Source of the DNA: Hungatella sp. UBA3147
Lineage (GTDB): Bacteria; Bacillota; Clostridia; Lachnospirales; Lachnospiraceae
Direction: 5' to 3'
Assembly: GCA_002365025.1 (NCBI GenBank)
Contig: DEYX01000189.1
Coordinates: 1 to 14,279 of the forward strand
DNA length: 14,279 nt
Positions 1-6,321 of the stretch are shown one piece after another. The notes below the pieces were generated by a model, which worked only from the letters and a program-made list of their open reading frames with translations, searched no databases and was not told the DNA's origin. The position numbers and the translations under genes are program-made. The first letter of the stretch is position 1. Each line of letters opens with the position of its first letter.

Positions 1-152
1 TAATGCTTGACGATTTTCTCCAACATAGTCACATCTCTGAATAAATAATATATGCTTCCCTTATGGCAGACCGCTTTATTTGGAAAAGCTGTCTGTCATA
101 AGTGGAGCATGTTACGTCATAGCTGTGCCCTCTCGTGTTTTCGTCCACCAGC
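1..152 (-). other. Downstream flank of the GGDEF gene; possible start of a further minus-strand gene
   Basis: No convincing complete gene is visible. On the minus strand a 43-residue frame opens at GTG (158-160) or GTG (146-148), overlaps the end of the GGDEF gene in another frame, and stops at 29-31. Its peptide looks protein-like but matches nothing I recognise, and most of it is occupied by a large inverted repeat (52-110), so it may be chance. A second frame begins with ATG at 24-26 (M-L-E-K-I-V-K-H) and runs off the left edge. It could be the start of the next gene but has only a weak ribosome site. No U-run terminator follows the GGDEF gene, so transcription may continue leftward. Confidence 0.25.
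52..110. repeat. 26-bp imperfect inverted repeat with 7-nt loop
   Basis: Left arm 52-77 and right arm 85-110 match as inverted copies at 22 of 26 positions, around the loop 78-84. If read as plus-strand RNA, two of the four mismatches become G-U pairs, leaving only two unpaired positions. The minus-strand RNA has four mismatches. There is no U-run on either side, so it is not a standard intrinsic terminator. It lies 42 bp past the stop of the GGDEF gene. It may be a small non-autonomous palindromic element or a 3'-end stabilising hairpin. Confidence 0.7.
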
Positions 153-1817
153 CTAATCACTCCCTTTGCTGCTGTACTGCTGCGTCAGGGAAGCCTTTAC
201 TTCAGCCTGACTGATAAAGTCAGTCATTGTTAAAATCTTAACATCTCCGTCAACATCCTTTTCCTCGATAAACATGCTGTTTGAAATGTTTTTCAGCAGT
301 TCCACCACCAAGGAAATACCTTTTACTTTAACAGGAACCGCTGTGATCATAAAAACATTGTTATTTTTATATTCCACTTTAAAGAAAGTATCATCCTCAT
401 TAAAGGCTCTCATGGAAATACAGTTATCACATATATGACCTCTTTCCCAGTAATCATGACATATGGTATCTGACATTAAACATTCATTACCTCTGACTTC
501 AATCACCCTCTTTTTCAAAGGATCTACAATCCGCATGACATCATATGTATTTTCAAAAACTTTTATTTTATCCAGGAGAGCTTCGTATTCCTGCATTTCT
601 GAAACCTCCTGGCTCTTTCTGTTGTACATAAATATAGCCTCTGCTCCAGCTGCAGAAAGCGAACAGACACGGATCGCATTGCGAACCCTTTTTGCTTCAT
701 ACAGGGCGTGGTCGGCATGAATAAAAAGCCTTACCGTATCAACCTGGTCAGATATTGCCGCGAGTCCAAAGCTGGCCGTCAGCATCAGCTTGGGATAATC
801 CTCAATAATCAGACGATTCACCCTGGCCTTGATCTCCCCGCATATGGATTCCGCTTCTTCCATGCTTTTTTCATGGAACAATAAACAGAACTCATCTCCG
901 CCATAACGAAAGGCAGTCATATCCTCATGAAATTCTCTTAAGATTTTAGCAAATTCTATCAGGCAGCGGTCTCCCACGTGATGTCCCCATGTATCATTTA
1001 TATTTTTAAATTTGTCAACATCTACTATAGCAAGAATATAGCTCTGGTCCGATGCCGTATCTTCCACATATTTCATTCTATCCCGGAATGCCTTCCGGTT
1101 GTATATTCCGGTCATTTCATCCATATCGACGCTTTGCTGTAAAAGCTGCCGTTCTATCTCCTTTTGTATGGCAGCGCTGTTTTTTCTGCGTTCAAACCGG
1201 ATCACAGCCATACAGGCAATGGAAAAAGCAATCAATACGAAAAGTGATATCAAAAAATCCCCCAATCGGTGAGTATTTTCAAAAATACTGATCTTATCTG
1301 TATCCCATTTCAAGAAAAGCTCGGAAATCATGATGGAAACAATGCTCATCAGAGCCACAGCCCAGGTTACGCGATAGTCCGCATAGATTGCAGTCAGCAT
1401 GATGGCGATTGCAAAAATGTAGTAAGTTGCTGTGAATGTGTTGTGCACTGTAAAAAGCACAAAACCCATCCCCACAAAGATAAGCGAAACCGAATAAATT
1501 TTATGTTTCAGGGAAAAACGTTTTGATTTCAAGATCAGTGTTTCGATAGCAATACAAATGAAGTTTACACCACTGGGAATGACTAAAAATTTCATGAAAT
1601 ATCTGTATACCGTTGTTGACAGCATATCCGAATTGACCAGAATCAATCCCATTGCAATCTCAACCAGTAAAGAAAAAATAACCAGGACAACGGAGGTCTT
1701 ATAATGAAGCTTAAGCCAGCTTTCATCGATCTTTGAATACTCTTCCTGTACTGCCCTGATGTACATGTCATTTAAGTTTTCTTTATCTGTATGAAACTCA
1801 AAACTTTCAAATCCCAT
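153..1817 (-). CDS. Membrane diguanylate cyclase (GGDEF) with C-terminal Cys-motif PAS-like domain
   Basis: A 554-residue protein predicted to make c-di-GMP from two GTP at the inner face of the membrane. The N-terminal 210 residues contain about six hydrophobic segments (near 43-62, 72-95, 107-124, 130-147, 150-168, 186-206). A short linker helix leads to the GGDEF domain (about 230-385), which has D-E-M-T-G at its start and an intact Y-G-G-D-E-F at 305-310, so it should be active. The RxxD inhibitory site expected five residues before GGDEF is absent (H-E-D-M there). The C-terminal part (about 420-515) resembles a PAS-like domain with Cys446, Cys453, Cys463 and Cys466 (motif C-H-D-Y-W...C-D-N-C), a pattern known from clostridial signalling proteins and possibly redox- or metal-sensitive. 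The start is set by GGAGGTGG about 5 nt before ATG. It is last of the minus-strand genes here and has its own likely promoter. GGDEF assignment is firm; the sensed signal is unknown. Confidence 0.93.
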   Translation of the reverse strand: MGFESFEFHTDKENLNDMYIRAVQEEYSKIDESWLKLHYKTSVVLVIFSLLVEIAMGLILVNSDMLSTTVYRYFMKFLVIPSGVNFICIAIETLILKSKRFSLKHKIYSVSLIFVGMGFVLFTVHNTFTATYYIFAIAIMLTAIYADYRVTWAVALMSIVSIMISELFLKWDTDKISIFENTHRLGDFLISLFVLIAFSIACMAVIRFERRKNSAAIQKEIERQLLQQSVDMDEMTGIYNRKAFRDRMKYVEDTASDQSYILAIVDVDKFKNINDTWGHHVGDRCLIEFAKILREFHEDMTAFRYGGDEFCLLFHEKSMEEAESICGEIKARVNRLIIEDYPKLMLTASFGLAAISDQVDTVRLFIHADHALYEAKRVRNAIRVCSLSAAGAEAIFMYNRKSQEVSEMQEYEALLDKIKVFENTYDVMRIVDPLKKRVIEVRGNECLMSDTICHDYWERGHICDNCISMRAFNEDDTFFKVEYKNNNVFMITAVPVKVKGISLVVELLKNISNSMFIEEKDVDGDVKILTMTDFISQAEVKASLTQQYSSKGSD

Positions 1818-1841
1818 ATCCCACCTCCAGGTTTCATGTAT

Positions 1842-1872
1842 ATAATAATAAAAACAATTAAAAAAATTTCAA
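1842..1872 (-). promoter_or_regulatory. Likely sigma-A promoter of the GGDEF gene
   Basis: On the minus strand, TTGAAA (1867-1872) is followed by a T-rich spacer and TATTAT at 16 nt (1845-1850) or 19 nt (1842-1847). Both boxes are five of six to consensus. The start would fall near 1837, giving a leader of about 20 nt that is little more than the ribosome site. Confidence 0.45.
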
Positions 1873-2153
1873 CCTGCTTCATCTATGTACAGCTGCCGGA
1901 TACTGCTGATATTTTTTAATACGTTAAAATGTTCCGCCTTAGTACTTAATCGTTCTTTATCTTTAGACACCAATCTATAAACTTTTCTCATTTTAATATT
2001 TTATAGGATGAATCCATTTTTTCCTATCATGTTCTGTCATATTTTACATTTTTCTGCAAATCCGACAATTTACTATAGCTGCTCCCATCCACATTCTGCC
2101 TCCCCTGTATGACCGGAATCTCTGCCGTTGCTGACTCGTCATAAAAAAGGAAA
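1873..2153. other. Intergenic region, AT-rich, no gene seen
   Basis: About 280 bp between the GGDEF gene and the terminator after the chemotaxis-receptor remnant. Only open frames shorter than about 40 codons without ribosome sites are present. I looked for a c-di-GMP riboswitch (the conserved GGGCAAACC-type core) because a GGDEF gene follows, and saw none. No terminator or repeat stands out. Confidence 0.5.
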
Positions 2154-2171
2154 AGGGGCCTTACGGCCCCT
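2142..2171 (-). terminator. Intrinsic terminator after the chemotaxis-receptor remnant
   Basis: A perfect 7-bp stem, AGGGGCC (2154-2160) and GGCCCCT (2165-2171), with loop TTAC. On the minus strand it is followed by TTTTCCTTTTTT. It sits 16 bp past the stop of the receptor remnant and now serves as the nearest terminator for the GGDEF-EAL gene upstream. Confidence 0.85.
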
Positions 2172-2186
2172 AGAAACCTGTTTTAA

Positions 2187-2433
2187 TCAGGCTTTCGTTT
2201 TCAGTTTGTATCTGCTCACCTGTTCTTTCAAAAATTCCTCCTGCCTTGACAGCTCCTCGCTGGCAGCCGCACTTTCTTCAGAGGTCGGAGAGTCTGACTG
2301 AACCACCTGGAATACCTGCATCACTCCCAGGTTGATTTTAGGCGATGCCCTCTGCCAGTTGGCATTCCCTCCACGATCCTTACCAGTGCACCGGCCGTTT
2401 CATTAGTAATCTTTGTTCTGTTTTCCACTTTCC
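2187..2433 (-). pseudogene. C-terminal remnant of a methyl-accepting chemotaxis protein
   Basis: Minus-strand translation shows the far end of an MCP signalling domain. From about 2433 one frame reads K-I-T-N-E-T-A-G-A-L-V-R-I-V-E-G, matching the MCP helix K-I-(A/T)-N-E-T-A. Near 2350-2365 the reading must shift to another frame, which continues I-N-L-G-V-M-Q-V-F-Q-V-V-Q, then T-S-E-E-S-A-A-A-S-E-E-L-S, then L-K-E-Q-V-S-R-Y-K-L-K, to a TGA at 2187-2189. About 13 residues expected between the two blocks are missing, and the rest of the receptor (sensor, membrane helices, HAMP, most of the signalling hairpin) is absent. The fragment starts within about 10 bp of the GGDEF-EAL stop codon, which suggests a deletion joined the two genes. 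No start codon or ribosome site serves it. Confidence 0.85.
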
Positions 2434-2438
2434 GGTTC

Positions 2439-4979
2439 CTAAGTGGGTCCTTTTTGAAACCAATTTTCAATACTTTTCGCATCACCAGGCTTTGCAAAAT
2501 AATACCCCTGGATATAATCGCATCCCATCTCCTTGAGAATCTCTCTTTGTTCCGCTGATTCCACGCCTTCACAAACCACCTTTAAGTTCAGGACATGGGC
2601 CAGTTCAGTGATGCTTTTTATCACCCGATGCTCTGTCTCGCTTTCAAGGGCTCTTCTTAAAAATGACTTGTCAATTTTCAATATATCAATAGGGAGAACC
2701 GTTAAATAATTAAGGGAGGAATACCCTGTACCAAAGTCATCCAGCGCAATGCTGACCCCAAGGGACCGCAATTTTTTAAGGATTTCGATATTGTCCTGAG
2801 AAAGCTCCAGGAGGACACTTTCCGTGATTTCCAGCTCCAGCTGGTTTACCGGAAACTGTGTCTCTTTCAGAATCTCCTCAACCAGATCATAGAAATTCTC
2901 ATGGCGAAGCTGATGTACAGAGATATTTACGGACAGTCTTCCGATTTTACAGCCGCTGTCAATCCATGCTTTTCCCTGTTTACAGGCATTTTTTAATATC
3001 CAGCTGCCAAGAGGAATAATTAGTCCTGTATATTCGGCGACCCCTATGAACTCAAAAGGCAGGATCATACCCAGTTCTTCCGAATAAAGCCTTGCCAGAG
3101 CCTCCACTCCTCTTATTTCATCTTTTGATAAATCCTGCTGCAGCTGATAATATATGAGAAGATTATCTTTTGCTAAGGCTTCCCTGATACATGTCTCCAC
3201 ATCGGATTTTCTGATTATTTCATCATGCATCTGTGCATCGTAGATGCAGTACTGGTTTTTTCCACTTTCCTTGGCCTTGTTAAGAGCCGTATCAGCGTTG
3301 CGAAGCACATTATTTGCTGTCTGGCCGGATTCAAGACCATGGACAACACCTATGCTGACAGATAAATAAACGGACTTCTCCATCAGCACAAAGGGAGAGT
3401 CAAAGATGCTAAGAATGTTCTGGCAGATCATTTCCACCTCTTTGACGTCCTGATGATTCCTGATAAGAATTAAAAACTCATCCCCGCCGAACCTTGCCAC
3501 CATATTTTCCTGCCCCAGGATCTGAGTCAGCCGGTTACCTACCTGCTTAAGCAGCTGGTCGCAGAAATCAAGTCCAAGTAAATCATTATGGATCTTGAAA
3601 TTATCCAGATCAATCATAAGGATGGAATATCTGCATATCCCCTCTCCAATGCATCTTAATGTGTCCTCAAGGGTACCCATAAACTGCACCTTATTAGGCA
3701 ATCCTGTCAGCATATCATAAAATGCCATGTATTCCATCTTCGATTCTCTATGCTTCCGTTCTTCAATATTGGACACTGCACCTGCAAGCTTGCCAGGAAG
3801 GCCTTCACCGTCAAAATAAACCTTTCCCTTATTTAAGACCCAGGTATAGCTGCCATCCTTATTTTTAATACGGTATTCCCGGTGAAATTCCCGGGCCTCT
3901 CCCTTTAAGCAAGCGTCAAATTCAGCCATCACTGCCTGATAATCTTCCTGATGAATGGTTTCTTCCTGTAATATCCCCCGGAGTCCGTGTCCTTTCGGGG
4001 CATTTCCGGTAATATCGATCCATTTATCGGAAGTAATGATCTCATCGGTTATGAGATTCCATTCCCAAAGCGCATCATTCGCACTGTCAAGAGCCAGGGT
4101 GTAGCTTTCCTTCAGCCGTTCCAGTTCCTTGTGAAGATTGGCAAGATGCTGGATGTTTTCATCCTTTTTAAAGAGACCCATCTGCACATAGCTGAGCACT
4201 CCCATAAGGAACAGCACCAACACCGAGATAAACCCTATGACCGCTCCGTTGGTATTGATACTGTTTCCTTCCTTTGACAGTTTCATTGTCCAGTAAGTAT
4301 CCATGACCGGTATCTGGACTATGTAGGAATTTCTGTCCATCCAGGGGGAGTCCCCCCAGATGAGCCCACCTTTATTATTATAGATACTGATGTGGTAGGA
4401 ATTGGGTACTGCCTCTCTGATCACTCTGTCCATATAGGTATTAAAGTTAAAAACCACAACAAAAAATCCGTTAAACTGATCGTTCTTATAAAGAGGATAC
4501 CGTATGACCAGCCCCAGCAAATTCTGTGTCCCCTTCAGGATAAAGGGATCATTGACCGTTATAATCCTGTTTTTAATCGATTTTTCAAGGGATTCCTCCA
4601 CCTCCGGTCGTCCAAGCAAGGAGGCGCCCATGGTATAATCATAGGCATCCGGATATACCATATCTGTGATCGTATCCTTATCTTTATGCTGGATATATAG
4701 GATGTCCGGGTTTTTCTCCATATATTTGGATGACAAAATATTAAATTTATGCTTATCGATTTCATCATCAATGTCATAATTATAAGCAAGGGAGGTTAAT
4801 ACGCCCTCTGTTATGGCAATATGCTGCTGAACAGAATAGGATACAGACTGTCCAATGCTTGAAAGAACATAATTGTCTTCTGACTTCTGGGAACGCAAAA
4901 GAACGAAAACAATCGTCATGAAAATGATAAGCATAATGACCGTCTGTACGGCTATATATCTGGAATACTTATTTCTCAT
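2439..4979 (-). CDS. CHASE-PAS-GGDEF-EAL protein, bifunctional c-di-GMP cyclase/phosphodiesterase
   Basis: An 846-residue membrane sensor that may both make and break c-di-GMP. From the N-terminus: a membrane helix (about 9-29); an extracytoplasmic domain (about 40-235) with CHASE features (G-A-S-L-L-G-R-P-E-V, then R-Y-P-L-Y-K-N then G-F-F-V-V-V-F); a second membrane helix (about 246-268); a PAS domain (about 292-408, with R-I-K-N-K-D-G-S-Y-T-W-V); a GGDEF domain with intact F-G-G-D-E-F (497-502) and no RxxD inhibitory site; and an EAL domain with E-A-L (626-628), N-I-S, E-I-T-E-S, D-D-F-G-T-G-Y-S-S, K-I-D-K-S and C-E-G-V-E, i.e. the expected metal and catalytic residues. Both activities look possible; which dominates cannot be read from sequence. 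The start is placed at the second Met (4977-4979) because GAGGTGG lies 5 nt before it. An upstream ATG at 5010-5012, 11 codons earlier, has no ribosome site. The gene ends directly against the chemotaxis-receptor remnant. Confidence 0.94.
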   Translation of the reverse strand: MRNKYSRYIAVQTVIMLIIFMTIVFVLLRSQKSEDNYVLSSIGQSVSYSVQQHIAITEGVLTSLAYNYDIDDEIDKHKFNILSSKYMEKNPDILYIQHKDKDTITDMVYPDAYDYTMGASLLGRPEVEESLEKSIKNRIITVNDPFILKGTQNLLGLVIRYPLYKNDQFNGFFVVVFNFNTYMDRVIREAVPNSYHISIYNNKGGLIWGDSPWMDRNSYIVQIPVMDTYWTMKLSKEGNSINTNGAVIGFISVLVLFLMGVLSYVQMGLFKKDENIQHLANLHKELERLKESYTLALDSANDALWEWNLITDEIITSDKWIDITGNAPKGHGLRGILQEETIHQEDYQAVMAEFDACLKGEAREFHREYRIKNKDGSYTWVLNKGKVYFDGEGLPGKLAGAVSNIEERKHRESKMEYMAFYDMLTGLPNKVQFMGTLEDTLRCIGEGICRYSILMIDLDNFKIHNDLLGLDFCDQLLKQVGNRLTQILGQENMVARFGGDEFLILIRNHQDVKEVEMICQNILSIFDSPFVLMEKSVYLSVSIGVVHGLESGQTANNVLRNADTALNKAKESGKNQYCIYDAQMHDEIIRKSDVETCIREALAKDNLLIYYQLQQDLSKDEIRGVEALARLYSEELGMILPFEFIGVAEYTGLIIPLGSWILKNACKQGKAWIDSGCKIGRLSVNISVHQLRHENFYDLVEEILKETQFPVNQLELEITESVLLELSQDNIEILKKLRSLGVSIALDDFGTGYSSLNYLTVLPIDILKIDKSFLRRALESETEHRVIKSITELAHVLNLKVVCEGVESAEQREILKEMGCDYIQGYYFAKPGDAKSIENWFQKGPT

Positions 4980-5095
4980 TACTGCCACCTCGGTACTGGT
5001 TTGTTTCTCCATAACCAGTTATTTCATTGATTGTCTTTAATTAGTTGTGTACATTTGAATTATTGAAATACAATTTACCATTGGAGTATATAAAA

Positions 5096-5154
5096 ATAAT
5101 CTGCCATGAATAAAGAATACAGCAGATTATCTTTTTCCACATAATCAATTATGT
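5096..5154 (-). terminator. Terminator-like hairpin plus adjacent hairpin in the GGDEF-EAL leader
   Basis: ATAATCTGC (5096-5104) and GCAGATTAT (5122-5130) form a perfect 9-bp stem. Read on the minus strand it is followed by TTTTTATAT; read on the plus strand it is followed by CTTTTT, so it could stop transcription both ways. Immediately upstream in minus-strand terms lies a second perfect stem, ACATAAT-CA-ATTATGT (5139-5154). Together they sit about 120-175 nt before the GGDEF-EAL start. They may be an attenuator or simply a bidirectional terminator separating transcripts. Confidence 0.6.
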
Positions 5155-5293
5155 AGTATATTTAAGCTTAGACTTTCCGAAAAACAGTACTGTTGACTGA
5201 CCTTTTTTTGCATCCATTTTCCTTTCCAAATGCCCCTTTTTTTCCAGCTTATTTTCACTTAAAGTATTCCGTCATAATATCTTAATTCCCTAT

Positions 5294-5322
5294 AATTTAC
5301 CATAAAAACTGACATATTTCAA
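5294..5322 (-). promoter_or_regulatory. Candidate promoter for the GGDEF-EAL gene
   Basis: On the minus strand TTGAAA (5317-5322), a 17-bp spacer and TAAATT (5294-5299), with a TGG just before the -10 box as in extended -10 promoters. If used, it gives a leader of roughly 300 nt that contains the terminator-like hairpin at 5096-5130. The rest of 5155-5400 is AT-rich with short palindromes (for example TAACATGTTA at 5330-5339 and GCATT-AA-AATGC at 5341-5352) and no gene. Confidence 0.35.
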
Positions 5323-5400
5323 CAAATAGTAACATGTTAAGCATTAAAATGCATATTTATGTTATATCAGTAACACATCTTTTATCACCACTTGTTATAC

Positions 5401-5453
5401 AAAAAGGGGCTGTGCTTACTGGTTATAAATATCTCCAATAAACTAAGCCCCTT
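5401..5453 (-). terminator. Probable terminator of the helD-hydrolase transcript
   Basis: AAGGGGCT (5404-5411) pairs with AGCCCCTT (5446-5453) across a 34-nt loop. On the minus strand the stem is followed by TTTTTG. It lies about 120 bp past the hydrolase stop, with no other convincing gene between. The large loop makes it weaker than a classic terminator. Confidence 0.6.
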
Positions 5454-5570
5454 GATCCCTGAATTCTATTTATTAACCATATATATGGCGCCGCTATCCG
5501 GCAGATTACATACAACTGCTCTTTACTGATGTACTTGGAATTGCTCCACTCCATCACCTCCGGCTGGTAT

Positions 5571-6278
5571 TCATGCTTGTTCCTTCAAATTTTCAAATAT
5601 CCCTCCATGATAGCAATAATAATGGTCTGCCTCCATAGATATCAGTTTATGAAGGGAAGCTTTGGCCGCCTCGATATCCAGGGTATACTGCGGATTTGCG
5701 ATGACCAGTTGATTGCCCTCAACAACTGCGGCATCTCCCGTAATTACGGAACTGCTTTCCTTTAGATATAAGGAAATATGTCCTGGCATATGCCCCGGAG
5801 TCTCTATGATCTCACAGCCTCCGGCCCAGTCAAAATGTTCCCCGTCTTTAACCTCTATATCAACGGAAACAGGCTTGACTCTTCTTAAGGATTCACAGAA
5901 TTGAATTCCAAAAGGCTTTTGCTCTTCCGGCATTACATTCAACATTTCTTCCGCTTGTAACAAGCGCAGTGATTTTTTCTCACCGGAGATATACCCGCTT
6001 TCCGTGCGGCCTGCCACGACCATAATCTCAGGATATTTTTCCTTAATTTCAAATAAAGCTCCCATGTGGTCGTCGTCATGGTGAGTGATCAATACCTTTG
6101 TTAAGGAACCTGGATTAATCCCCTTTGATTTCATCTCATCCTCTAATAAAGGCAGGAAACCGGGATATCCGCAGTCCACTAGAACAACATCATTGGCACT
6201 TAATAATAAAACCGGATGAAATGTCCGGATTTCATTCTGATATTGAAAATTTATATCTAACATAATTATTTGATTCAT
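5571..6278 (-). CDS. Metallo-beta-lactamase-fold hydrolase
   Basis: A 235-residue cytoplasmic enzyme of the MBL fold, complete and of usual length. The metal site reads T-H-H-D-D-D-H (65-71), then T-P-G-H-M-P-G-H (160-167), T-G-D-A (180-183) and Y-H-G-G (223-226). In the HxHxDH motif the second metal His is replaced by Asp (H66, D68, D70, H71), a variant seen in a branch of the family. The strand V-D-C-G (34-37) before the motif and the later metal ligands are conserved, so it should bind metal. The substrate cannot be named: members include lactonases, thioesterases, glyoxalase-II-like enzymes and phosphodiesterases. The start is supported by GAGG about 10 nt before ATG. It follows helD by 43 bp in the same direction and is probably co-transcribed. 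Confidence 0.9.
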   Translation of the reverse strand: MNQIIMLDINFQYQNEIRTFHPVLLLSANDVVLVDCGYPGFLPLLEDEMKSKGINPGSLTKVLITHHDDDHMGALFEIKEKYPEIMVVAGRTESGYISGEKKSLRLLQAEEMLNVMPEEQKPFGIQFCESLRRVKPVSVDIEVKDGEHFDWAGGCEIIETPGHMPGHISLYLKESSSVITGDAAVVEGNQLVIANPQYTLDIEAAKASLHKLISMEADHYYCYHGGIFENLKEQA

Positions 6279-6321
6279 TTTACTTTACCTCACAAAATTT
6301 TCTAGCGGTTGTTTTCCTTCT

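Noticed and set aside
1873..2140. c-di-GMP riboswitch upstream of the GGDEF gene
   Set aside because: No GGGCAAACC-type core or GNRA-loop arrangement was found, and the likely promoter lies too close to the start for a long leader.
2050..2150. Protein-like minus-strand string of about 40 codons ending near 2036
   Set aside because: It runs open through the terminator hairpin, has no start or ribosome site, and I cannot relate it to a family.
2321..2572. 83-codon minus-strand frame
   Set aside because: Its first half is an out-of-frame reading of the GGDEF-EAL gene; only its end corresponds to the chemotaxis-receptor remnant, listed as a pseudogene.
5423..5554. 43-codon minus-strand frame after the hydrolase, beginning M-E-W-S-N-S-K-Y
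   Set aside because: GGAGGTG precedes the ATG with almost no spacing, the frame overlaps the terminator hairpin, and the peptide is unrecognised.
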